Made by a program: the position numbers and the translations under genes. The notes under the pieces were generated by a model. That model did not search any database. It saw only the letters and a list, made by a program, of their open reading frames with translations, and was not told the DNA's origin. Positions 50,901-60,799 of a DNA stretch of 64,000 nt are shown in pieces. The number at the start of each line of letters is the position of its first letter. The stretch's first letter is position 1. The stretch is from Clarkia xantiana subsp. parviflora (Eukaryota; Streptophyta; Magnoliopsida; Myrtales; Onagraceae): the NCBI GenBank assembly GCA_036873135.1, contig JAPTYO010000046.1, positions 1-64,000 on the forward strand, given 5' to 3'.

Positions 50901-52965
50901 TAAATATATTTTATTATTAAATTTTTCAATAACCACCAATAAGATATTAACATTATAACCCTTTAATAAAATATGACTTCATCATCCTTGACACGATAAA
51001 TTTGTTGACTTGTTTTTAACTTATTATATATTAGCTAAATTTTAATGAATTGAAGCTTTACTAGCTGAACTTTAATAAAATTTACAGCTTGTAATTAGTT
51101 AAATGAACTTGCAATAATAACATGTGATAAATATGTGCATGTTTCAGTCCTCATTTAACACACAAAATTAGATATAATATATTACAACTTTATATATTAT
51201 ACATTAATTTATAAATAAAAAACCAAGCTAACAAATTATCCAAACAATAATATATGCTAAATAATTTGTGTATTTATATAGGTGATGAATCGGATCCTGG
51301 AGCGGGTTCGGTTGAGAACATGCCCCACGGGGCGGTACACATATGGTGCGGTGACAATAAACAACCCAACTTAGAAGACATGGGTAATTTCTACTCTGCG
51401 GCTCGGGACCCTATTTTCTACGGCCACCACGCCAACGTGGACCGCATGTGGACCGTTTGGAAGACGCTTGACGGGTCGAGGCGAACCGATTTTACCGACC
51501 GGGATTGGCTCGATGCGTCGTTGCTTTTCTATGACGAGAACGCGCAAGCCGTACGGGTCAAAGTCCGGGACTGCGTCAACGAAGCCAAATTAGGGTATTG
51601 TGAATTTATTTTTAAAAAAATTAATTACCAATTTTTAAAGGGATTTTTTCAATGGATATAATTCGTTAAAATATATAAGGATTTGTTATTAAGTTTTAAG
51701 GGAATATCACTATCAAGTCAAAATTTTATAAGAGTTTTTTTTTTTTTTTTTACAATTTTAAATATTTCAAGAGATTTTTTTTAATAAAATTTACTCATTT
51801 AAATTTTTTAAAGTGGTGTATTTGTAATAAATTCTCAATGTTTTTTTCTTAGAAATAAGTTCATTGCCCTTGCAAAATCAAAATTGTGGAGTTTTCCTCA
51901 AACAGACTTTTTTTTTATTAATTCTCTAATTAGGGTATTGTGGATTTTTTTTTTAAAACAAAAAGCTACAAGAAAATTACCATTGTTTAAAGGAATTTTT
52001 TTTAAGATAAATAGTCCTTAAAATTTATAAGGATTTATTATTGAGTTTTAAGATACATAATCACTCTTAAATATAAAAAAACTATAAAAGATTTTCTTTA
52101 CAATTTTAAATATTTCTAGCAATACTATTTTTTGTTAAAATTAATTAATTTTCAACATTTTTCTTATAAATAAGTTCATTTCTCATAAAATCAAAATTGT
52201 ATCAAGAGTTTTCTTCACAATTTTGAATATTTTTACGCAATTTTGTTGTTAAATGTTATTCTCGAATTCTTGGAATGAATTTGCAACATTTCACTTATGG
52301 TGATATATGAAAATGTGATTTAAACTTTAAAAAAAATTGAAAAGCTCATCACGTGAAACCTTTTAAGTAATTTAAAATACCATGTTAAAAATATAAGTGA
52401 AAACGTGATTTAATCTTTATATTTCAATTTCATCAGGTATAAGTATCAAGACGTTGCGATTCCATGGCTAGACTCGAAACCGAAGCCCCGTGTCCGAACC
52501 ATCAAGAAACTCGCCAGTAAGTTCGGAATCGCGCAAGCCGCAGAACCCCCAAGAAACCCTCCACGCGTGCAATTCCCGCTAACCCTCGAAAACAAGGTAT
52601 CGACTCTCGTTTCGAGGCCGAAGACTTCGAGAACCCAAAAAGAGAAAGACGAAGAAGACGAAGTGTTAGTGATCGAAGGGATCGAGTTCGAGAGAGACGA
52701 GTTTCTGAAATTCGACGTTTACATCAACGACGAGCACGATTCGTTGAGCACGCCGGGGAACACGGAGTTTGCGGGGAGCTTCGTTAACGTGCCGCACAAG
52801 CATAAGCATGGGAAGAAGATGAATACTGTGTTGAGGTTAGGGATAGGGGATTTGTTGGATGATTTGGATTGTGATAATGATGAGAATGTGTTGGTTACCT
52901 TGGTGCCCAAGGTAGGGAGTGGAAGAGTCACCATTGCTGGTATCAAGATTGAGTTTGCTGATTGA
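47960..52965 (+). CDS. Polyphenol oxidase (catechol oxidase), plastid-targeted, 4 exons
   Basis: Exons 47960-48511, 49145-49526, 51282-51594 and 52437-52965; GT-AG introns in phases 0, 1 and 2; 591 residues. It oxidises o-diphenols to o-quinones with a type 3 dicopper centre in the thylakoid lumen. Residues 1 to about 88 are a bipartite transit sequence: a Ser/Thr-rich stromal part, then a twin-Arg thylakoid signal ([18 protein letters not shown]). Copper A ligands are His174 (HCAYC, whose Cys178 can form the thioether), His195 (VHDSW) and His204 (FPFHR). Copper B ligands are His327 and His331 (MPHGAVH) and His361 ([10 protein letters not shown]), with the gating Phe348. All spacings equal those of sweet-potato catechol oxidase. 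The PPO1_DWL domain ([14 protein letters not shown]) starts near residue 390, and the C-terminal KFDV domain is in exon 4. All key residues are present, so the gene should be functional. Three introns is more than many eudicot PPO genes have. Confidence 0.97.
51588..52275. repeat. Tandem duplication within PPO intron 3, including the splice donor
   Basis: The stretch beginning attagggtattgtgaattta (51590) recurs as attagggtattgtggatttt (about 51930), 340 bp later, followed by matching segments (taaaatatataaggatttgt / aaaatttataaggatttatt; ttaagttttaaggga / ttgagttttaagata). The second unit carries a copy of the exon 3 end and donor (agg, gtattgtg) at 51935. Use of that donor would add intron sequence with stops to exon 3. 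Confidence 0.7.
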
Positions 52966-53098
52966 TTCTTCAGTTGCAGAAGGGTCTTCTCTGTGTGAAA
53001 ATGAAACCCTAGCTCTAGGGTTTAGTTTTTGTTTTTCTTTCAACGATGGTTGTTTCTTTAAAATTCCGTTTTGACCGTTGATTATTATTTTTGGTTCA

Positions 53099-53104
53099 AA
53101 TAAA
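53099..53104 (+). terminator. Possible poly(A) signal of the polyphenol oxidase gene
   Basis: AATAAA 134 bases after the stop codon, in an AT-rich 3' region; the only canonical hexamer close behind the stop. Confidence 0.45.
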
Positions 53105-53997
53105 GAAGAGGCTCCTTTCTTTCTTTTTTACTTTTCTTGTCCATATATATAAAATTACAATTTCAAATTTGCAGTGTATTATTTTTAGGTGTTTCATATT
53201 TAAATTATTCATAATAAATATTATAAATTTTTTTTTTCGTTTTTCATCTAATTTTCTGTTAAATTGAACAGATTTTGCTTTTAACGATCCCATAAAATTC
53301 AATATTCAGAACATTAAAAGAAAATAATAAAATAAAAAAAAATGACAATTCTACTTACATATATTGAATTTGAAGAACTTATGAAAAATTGAGGTTCAAT
53401 ATAACTTAATTTGTATAAATATACATAAATGAAGAAATCCATACCCGAATCCGTCAAATCTAACAGAAAAAACGAATGGAAAACAAAGAAAGCAACAAAA
53501 TATGAATACTTTTAGTAACTATTTAAATACGAGACACTTAAAAATAAAATGGTACAAAACTTCTTAACCCTATTTACAGATGCGCGTTCTCTTATTATAT
53601 TTTAATACATATACACACTTTATTTTTGTTACTTTCTAATAATAAGTATAGACAGATGCTTTGAAAATATAACAATGATAACAGCTTAAATCTAAGAGCA
53701 ATTGGTATTTATTTTATCAAAAACATCGATTTACAGAGTTGTTGAATGAAAGCACTGAATAATATTCCATTTGTCTTAATTAATTAGTGGCTGCCGACCA
53801 TGTTCCTGATAAACTTACTCTACATGATAATTATTAATTAATAATAAACTAAGCAAAACGAATATGTCGGATTTTGAAATTGGAGACGTGTAACGTGCAT
53901 GCATGTGATTGGCGGCTTCCCAGATCAACTCAACGAGTTGCCGCCACTTGCAAGTTGCAACCAACTCCACTACCCATTTATAATATAGTAATAATTT
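53105..53997. other. Intergenic stretch after the polyphenol oxidase gene
   Basis: AT-rich; no gene, repeat or element recognised. Confidence 0.5.
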
Positions 53998-54553
53998 AGC
54001 ACTTCACGGGTCGGGTCGGAGCGGGTTTTCACAGCCTCTAAACTGGCACGCGGGTCTACCTGGCAGACCCGTACCCGAACAGAGGTACCGGAAAGGGGCG
54101 GGTCAGTCGGGAAAAAAAACCGCGGGTCGACCCGCTTGTGAAAAACTTTTTTTTTTTTTTCACTTCTCAGTATTCCATATAATATTTTTTGGCCAATACA
54201 ATACATATAAATCAAACCACAAATCTAACATCAATCAAATACAAACACATCAAATTCATCACAAAATATAAATCCAAAAACCAGATCCAAATTACCAAAC
54301 CCAAATAATCTAAATTTACATCTATTTATAATTTGGTCCTTGCTATTTTATATTAGTACTATATTAACCATATTGTTTAGTAAATATTTCATTAAATTAA
54401 CATATATTATATATAGGCATTTCGGAACGGATCTCGAGGCCCCGCGCCCCTAGACCCGGAATCACCAGCCCCGCCCCGTGACTCGCGGGTCGGCTGGTCA
54501 AAACTGGATTGGTGGCCCGCGGGTCAGCGAGGTCGCACCCGTTGCCATCCCTA
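53998..54553. mobile_element. Decayed hAT-type element, relative of 32757-33207
   Basis: The right end acccgttgccatccctag matches the inverted start of the intact element at 32757. Subterminal gggtcgggtcgg, cgcgggtcgacccgc and ggcccgcgggtc motifs lie at both ends around an AT-rich middle. The left end is worn (about 53998) and no 8-bp duplication can be assigned. Confidence 0.6.
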
Positions 54554-55640
54554 GTTGAGACTTCGAAAATGAAAAATATTCATGACTATTATGTAAATAA
54601 GATGTTATATATATAACTGATTTGTTACTCGAACTTTGAATAAATTCTAAATTGCTATTAGAAGTTTAATTTGTAAAAATTGGATACACAAACTTTCAAG
54701 TTCAAAGCAAATTGCTACATTCATTATAACTTCCGTCAAATTGAGTACTAAATGAGCATTTGCAGGCTTGTGTGAGGTTTTTCATGTGTATCCTGGATGT
54801 ATTTGAATATAAATTGAAAGGATTGATACGAAGTAACTCCAATTGGACGCTCAATTATACATTTGCCTAATTGCAAATGTATCTTTCAGTTGAGCATCCA
54901 ATTCATGGTATTTCTTTACAATTATTTCAATTTATGTCTGAATTCATTTTGTATACACATGAAAAGACTATATGTGGTTGGAACATACAAATTTTGTCCA
55001 ATTTGCCAAAAAATTGTAATACGTGTAGCAATTTACTCGGAAATTAAAAGTACGGGTATGAATTTAAAAAAAAAAAATTATAATTTATTCACATTTTAGG
55101 CAAAAAAAATTCGTTATTTAACCTAATCATCCTAAAGTGGAACAAGAAACCTAATTACCCTAAAGCAATCTTTGAAACTTATGAAGAAACATCATGTCCA
55201 TTAAGTGAATTCATTTCAAGCCCACATTTTTATTAAAGGAATATCAAGCCCATATTATGATTTTTCAATCAAGGCCCATGTGATGATAATTGATATGGGC
55301 CTTGACATTTAAAAGTGGTCCATCAATGGGCTGGAGAGGAGTGACGTGGCTCGGCTTGCCAAATCATCACACAATCTCACGAGAAATTATTGAATAGCTC
55401 GGAGTCAACACGTGGAAGCCATGTGGTGGCCCATCGCCCAATTAGAAGTTGCCACGTGTATATCATCACACAAAGCTATCGGGCCTAACAACAACAAACA
55501 CATAACAACATCAAACGAACTGAACTTGAGGCATGTAAGCTTTAAAAGTTGTGTATTTTCAAGAATAGCATTCTCAAAACCAATATTTTTATTCTAGAGA
55601 AACCTCCTGACCAATAAAGTTTTGGCACTTTCATGACTAG
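54554..55640. other. Intergenic stretch downstream of the GCK-domain gene
   Basis: No gene recognised. An imperfect inverted repeat lies at about 54830-54910 (tccaattggacgctcaatta / cagttgagcatccaattc). cacgtg or acgtgg boxes are clustered at 55340-55460. Confidence 0.45.
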
Positions 55641-55779
55641 CTAACTCTCCATTTGCCCCCTTTCAAATAGGCTGACAAAACAAAAAAAATCTAGCTGCAA
55701 AGAACAGCATCTCAGATCAGCATGAAACATAAACCAGAAAATGGTTTTAAAAAACTGTTTTTTAAGTATTGCCATTATG

Positions 55780-56256
55780 TTAACTAGACTCCCCCACTTC
55801 CTTAATTTTCTGTTCGGGATCGATCGAACCTGAGTTGACATCAGAGCCGTTTGATGCAGCTTTCTCCTCCTCGAGTTCCCGAATAGCATCTTCCTCTGCA
55901 GCTTTCTCAGCTCGCAGTATTGGCTCATAGTAATCGGAGTGAGCCTCCATGCATTTCTTCAGAGCTGCAGTTGCTTGGAAGCATTTCTCAACAATGTCTT
56001 CGTTTTTCTTCTCTGCTTCGTCGATGCATTTCTCCCACTCGGTAAATGTGTCCTTGCAGCCACCTCCTTTCATGAACAAGCAGAATCCACACTCACCCTC
56101 TTCTTCTTCCTCATCTGCTTCTCCATTCTGGGCTGGAGTTTCTTCTTCGGTTTCGGAAGTCTCTTTCTCGAGAGGCTTCTCTTTTGTTTCGGGAGAAATG
56201 GATGGATTCTGGAGGACTGGAGATTCCAATGGCTGCTGGGTTTCTGAAGAGGACAT
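55780..56256 (-). CDS. GCK-domain protein with twin CX9C motif, 158 aa
   Basis: Single coding exon. Residues 1-55 are acidic and low-complexity (EEE runs, Pro, Ser/Thr). Residues 55-112 form a GCK domain (GECGFCLFMKGGGCKDTFTE...). Cysteines are at 56, 59, 67, 77, 92 and 102, that is CxxC followed by C-X9-C and C-X9-C, and the last four form a twin CX9C helical hairpin. The C-terminal 45 residues are charged, with a coiled-coil-like RAEKAAEEDAIRELEEEKAA stretch. GCK-domain proteins are poorly characterised. The cysteine pattern is like CHCH proteins oxidised by Mia40 in the mitochondrial intermembrane space, and the extra CxxC before it resembles the Mia40 layout itself; this is inference. No clear N-terminal targeting peptide. 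The start is the first in-frame ATG after the probable leader splice site at 56313. Confidence 0.88.
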   Translation of the reverse strand: MSSSETQQPLESPVLQNPSISPETKEKPLEKETSETEEETPAQNGEADEEEEEGECGFCLFMKGGGCKDTFTEWEKCIDEAEKKNEDIVEKCFQATAALKKCMEAHSDYYEPILRAEKAAEEDAIRELEEEKAASNGSDVNSGSIDPEQKIKEVGESS

Positions 56257-57830
56257 TGCAGAGACTGTTGAATTGACAAAGGGCTCTCTGGAGCTACTAT
56301 TAGCTTTATCAACCTACGAAGAACAAATCTTCGTGGGTGTATTCGATTGAATTACCAATAATTCCTACAAATAGAAACAAGATAAGTATGTAGAATGTCT
56401 AAGGAATCTCTAAACTAGAAGCATGAAGCAAAAACTAAGTAAAGATCCAATCTTTGAAGGAAGGTGAAAAGTTGACAGAGAACCCAATTGTAGATAGCTA
56501 GCGAAAAAATAGTGTAAATAACCAAACAACTAGATAAACTTTATTCGAAAATGCAATTAGTTAGCTGAGCTTTCTTTTGAACCAAATAGCTAGCTTGGCT
56601 TCTGTGAATGAGCAACTAAATACCACCACCACCATCGAAAACAGGAAATCATGAAAGGGAGGCGATAATTTGGCAGAGAACCCAATTGTGGAAAGCCAAA
56701 AAAAAGAGAGAGACATCAAGACTGTAGAATGTCTAAGGAATCTTTAAACTAGAAGCATTAAGCAAAAACTAAGTGAATATCCAATCATGGAAGGAAGGAA
56801 GGTGAAAAATTGACAGAGAGCCCAATTGTAGATAGCTAGCCAAAAAATAGGGTAAATAACCAAACAACTTTATTCGGAAATGCAATTAGTTAGCTGAGCT
56901 TTCTTTTGAACCAAATAGCTAGCTTGACTTCTGTGAATGAGCAACTAAATACCAGTACCAACGTCCAATTTGACGACAAAATTACATGATTTGTCAACAT
57001 GGTAGGTTCTCTAAACTGATTAATTAATTATTTGTGGGTTTAATTATGGGTTACTTGGTTGAATTTCAAAAAAAAAAAAAAAACAGGGTTTGATATGCCT
57101 TTGTTTCCCCTGGTATGATTAGGAGATGTATTCTCATGAGCAAAGGATGCCAATCCATTCGATCGTGACAAACATCATCAAATTTTAATGCAGAATTGGG
57201 CGGACACGGTGGTACCTAGTTGCTCATTCAGGGAAGTCCGGCTAGCAATTTGGTTCAAAGTAAGAAGTTTTTCGAGTAATGTTCAGCTAGCTGTTTTGCT
57301 ATTTACCTTTAAAAAAAAAACAGATCAAGACTGTAGAATGTCTAAATAATCTCTAATCTAGAAACATTCAGCAAAAAAACCAAGCAAAGATCCAATCAAC
57401 TGATCTAAGCATTAATCATTACAGAGTCCCATTAACCCTATATTTACGATCATCGTCACTACTCAGACCAAAAGAAGTATCTGCAGGAATATGAACCCTA
57501 ACTGACAAAATTACGAATTGAGAACCAAAAATGGGTGATTTTTCACACTGGCAGCTTCAAAGTTTGTGGCTGCCGCTGTGGCCGCCTAATGAGATCCATG
57601 GCGATGGCTCCTAACATGAAATATCCACTACAGGAAACAGAACGATGTGTAAATAAGGGGAAAGGAAGACTCACGATCGAGGAAACAGCAGATGACGATA
57701 TTGCTAAACCCTATCTCGCAATTCAAACCCGATCCTCGCCGGTGCGCCGGTGCGCCGGTGGGGAACCGTCTGTGAAGATGGAATGGAAGCGGCGGCTGCT
57801 CACTCTGCGCAGTTGAAATTTCTCCCTTCC
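56257..57830 (-). other. Probable 5' leader of the GCK-domain gene with a 1.36-kb intron
   Basis: On the minus strand, GC-rich leader-like sequence from about 57830 ends in ctcgatc|gtgagt (donor at 57674). An acceptor ttgttcttcgtag|gttg ends at 56314, giving a short leader exon 56257-56313 before the ATG. The GC content and the flanking AT-rich sequence suit a plant 5'UTR. Not proven without transcripts. Confidence 0.45.
56385..57400. repeat. Duplicated ~240-bp segment inside the leader intron
   Basis: gtagaatgtctaaggaatct starts a segment at about 56390 that recurs at about 56722 and runs for about 240 bp (ending gaatgagcaactaaatacca in both). A third, shorter copy starts at about 57333 (gtagaatgtctaaataatct). 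Order and orientation are the same. The copies differ by small indels. A poly-A run lies at 57068-57083. Confidence 0.75.
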
Positions 57831-58780
57831 AATTTCCAACTTCACTTCTTTCTTCTTTTCATGTTCAACTTTCTTCTTTTCGAAATCCGGTCCTCAAAGT
57901 TAGAATTTCCCTTCTGTAATTATTTCAACATACTTAAGTCACCTGAACTTTCGTTCGATTGCAAATCGGTACCGAAATTTTAATATATAAAATTGACTAT
58001 GTGAATTTTCAATTTTCGAGCAAAATGTTACATCTATTATAATATATAATTTTTTTCCAATAATTACTCATTAAATTTTTACAATTCATTTAGATACTTT
58101 CAAGACACTTTTTTAATATATTTTTTAAATATTTTTACAGCAACTATAAGTTGGAGTTTTCCCTTTTTATTTTGGTGGGTGCTAAAAAATTATGGCAAAA
58201 TGTTTCGATATAATAAATAAGAGAGCTATATATTAAGAAAATTATACTAATTTATAATTAAAAAAAAATTGTGGTTATTTAGAGACTTGATTTTCGGTAA
58301 AATAATTAGACTAATTTAATCGTGATGTTTATGCTTAATCAATGTAGATGTGGATATTTTATAAACATACTTGGGCCCATTATAATATATAATAAATGTT
58401 TTTAGGCCTTGTTTTGTTGGGAATCTCAAGCAACATCTTGGATTGCTTGGAAGTTGGGCCGGCTCGGCTATTGTTGTATTACACAAATTGAAAAATAAAA
58501 AACTATCACATGGCCAAAAAAAAAAAAAAAACTATCTCGATATAAGCCCTTTACAGTTTATAACAGTCAACCAAATTGCTACCTCAACTATAATTGATAT
58601 ACAAATCGCTACACATACTTTTCTTTTTATTTATTAAAAAGCGGGCTTAAAGTCATTTATTTAACTAATGCTACGAGGCACTGGGAATGGTGACCCCAAT
58701 TATATCTCCAAAAAACACGAAGATAGATCATTTTTTTTTAAATCTGTTACATGAACTTTCATTTACAAATCAAATTGTAT
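57831..58780. other. Intergenic stretch with no recognised feature
   Basis: AT-rich and non-coding by appearance; short poly-A runs only. Confidence 0.45.
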
Positions 58781-58781
58781 C

Positions 58782-59019
58782 TTTCTATCATGCTCCACAA
58801 GCATCATGCGTTTGGTATATTTTTTTGTATTTTTCTATTGCTCTAAAGGTGAACCCTAGAGGGATATTGATATTATTAATAAAATCATGCAAATATTAAG
58901 TGTAGTTAAAAAAAAAAATATACTTTGTCATACTTTTAAAGTTTTAGATATGTTACAATTAAGTCCACTCTAGTAATAAAAAAACAAAAGCATGGTGCTC
59001 CAAGAGCATGGTAGAAAAA
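58782..59019. mobile_element. MITE of the tttctaccatgctc family
   Basis: Ends ctttctatcatgctccacaa and gctccaagagcatggtagaa, with the shared interior ctattgctctaaaggtgaac. Directly followed by a second member. Confidence 0.8.
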
Positions 59020-59046
59020 CCCTCGGGCACATAAGGTATTATGGGT

Positions 59047-59287
59047 CTTTCTATCATGCTCCAAGAGCACCATGTTTTTTTGTACTTTTTTTGTATTTTT
59101 CTACTACCCTAAAGGTGAATTCTAGAGGGAAATTGATATTATTAATAGTATAATGCAAATATTAACAGTGGTTAAAAATTCCATATTTTTTTATACTTTT
59201 AAAATTTTACATAAGTTACAATTGAGTCCGCCCTAATAATAAAATAAAATAAAAAACATAGCGCTCTTGGAGCATGATAGAAAGACC
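59047..59287. mobile_element. Second MITE of the same family, adjacent
   Basis: Left end gggtctttctatcatgctcc, right end ggagcatgatagaaagaccc; the two ends pair over about 30 bp. It lies 27 bp from the first. From 59288 to 59711 the sequence has short taatgtga/gtaatgtg repeats (59310-59460) and a TATA run at 59520-59536. Confidence 0.8.
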
Positions 59288-59711
59288 CTAATGGGTCGTT
59301 TGGATGGACGTAATGTGAGATTGCAAGTAATGTAAGATTACAAGTAATGTGAGCTACGTAATGTAAAGTGATATTAAAGTGTTTGGTTGTGCTGTGATGT
59401 GGAGTGTAATGTTAGATTACTGTGTTTAGTTAATATTGTAATGTGCATGTAATGTGACTTTATTATTATTATATTAATCTATATGAAGTATATTGTATCT
59501 TAATATGATAAATTTTAAATATATATATATATATATTGACAACAACTAACTTCTTAAACTTTATATTCTGTGATTAATATTATAGTCAATTATAAATTCT
59601 AAAAACTAAACATTTAAACTCGATACGCATAACTATTAAAATTCTATTAATTAAAACATTATATAATTTTCATAAAAGACGCAAACGAAAAAGACTTTAC
59701 TCATTTTATAT

Positions 59712-60493
59712 TGATGGATATATGTCCAATTCAGGTTCGTATATATATTTCGGGCCTCGTAAACACGTCAAAATTACATCTCGGTTTGAAAAACGTCTCC
59801 CAAAGGGTCAAAACAGTCCGGAAACGCATTTACGCGCGTCCAGGTTGCATAGCAACCCGGGCATCCGGATTGCAATGCAATCCGGAGGTCCGGATTACAC
59901 TGCAACCCGGACCTCCGGGTTGCAGCAACCCAAACGTCCGGATTGCATTGCGGGTATCGTGCGATTACCGTTTCCGCAATTACCATTATGTGTATAGAAG
60001 TCAAGTTCGCGCATTACCAATACGGGTGACGGTTACCGCTTGCTTTTGAACCGTCATTAAACCGCTTTAAAACCGGGTCCGGTCCCAAGGAAGCCTATAA
60101 ATAGGAGGCCTTGGCCACCCATTTTCACACATCCTCTCATTTGCCCAACTTTGATATTTTGAGCTCTGACTTCTCTCTAGAAATTACTCTTTTAGCCCTA
60201 TAGTGACTTAAGCTTCGGAGAGGGCTCCGCTAGCACCACCCCCCCTCTCCGTGCTAGCACTGGTCCTTTGTGCAGGAATCGTCGCCCAGACGTTCAGACT
60301 TGTGCACAGATCACTGCCTTTCCGAGACTCAGACGCCCCCCGAGACACAACCGCGCTTTGAGACACAGACCTTTACGGGAGTCAACCGAACACTCGCCAG
60401 TGGCCCAAACCTCTTCCAGACGAAGGGTTACAGCCCGAAAACCCGCACAACCATACGAACAGACGCGTCCCACGACCCAGTTCATCCAGGACG
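59712..60493 (+). repeat. Probable 5' LTR of a gypsy-like element
   Basis: Starts about tgatggatatatgtccaatt and ends about catccaggacgca. It contains repeated rttgcaacccgga/gtccgg motifs (59830-59950), a promoter-like cctataaataggagg at 60096-60110, and leader sequence after it. Next to the end is ttggtgtcgtctacgtg, in the position of a primer-binding site, although it does not match the usual plant gypsy primer site closely. A fragment of a related LTR is at 37547-37800. Exact limits cannot be fixed because the 3' LTR is outside the window. Confidence 0.5.
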
Positions 60494-60547
60494 CAACTTT
60501 GGTGTCGTCTACGTGATTCGAACAACAAGCTACCATACCGCAAAATC

Positions 60548-60796
60548 ATGACGAGTGATCGCAAACCTCCCGAAGAGGTGAACACAAGAAACATAAGGAA
60601 AAGGCCCGGACGTCCCAAGAAGTCCCCGGCAAACAAAAGAACAGAAGGCCAAATGCCAGCTGGAAGTCAGTCGGGACCCTCCCACATTCTAAGAGCTACT
60701 TCCGTAGCTTCATCCTTGCCAACTGACAATGTGCCCGACGCACAGCACAAAGAGCCAAGGAACGAGCATCACTCACCTCCACCTGGTTTCGAGTAA
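60548..60796 (+). CDS. N-terminal segment of gag, ended by an in-frame stop
   Basis: ATG at 60548 begins an 82-residue basic segment (RPGRPKKSPANKRTEG, an AT-hook-like GRPKK) that stops at TAA 60794-60796. The next frame, 60800-63691, continues in the same phase with no shift, so this stop interrupts what was probably one gag reading frame. Read-through or a simple null mutation are both possible. Confidence 0.65.
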   Translation: MTSDRKPPEEVNTRNIRKRPGRPKKSPANKRTEGQMPAGSQSGPSHILRATSVASSLPTDNVPDAQHKEPRNEHHSPPPGFE

Positions 60797-60799
60797 GAG

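Noticed and set aside
47960..52965. Polyphenol oxidase mRNA as a direct miR397 target
   Set aside because: I saw no long complementary stretch to the microRNA in the coding exons; the link proposed is only positional and copper-related.
57535..57816. 93-codon plus-strand frame as a gene
   Set aside because: No recognisable domain. The GC-rich sequence is better explained as the 5' leader of the minus-strand GCK gene with a donor at 57674.
60270..60551. Short frames on both strands in the gypsy leader
   Set aside because: They overlap the LTR end and primer-site region and lack any protein signature.
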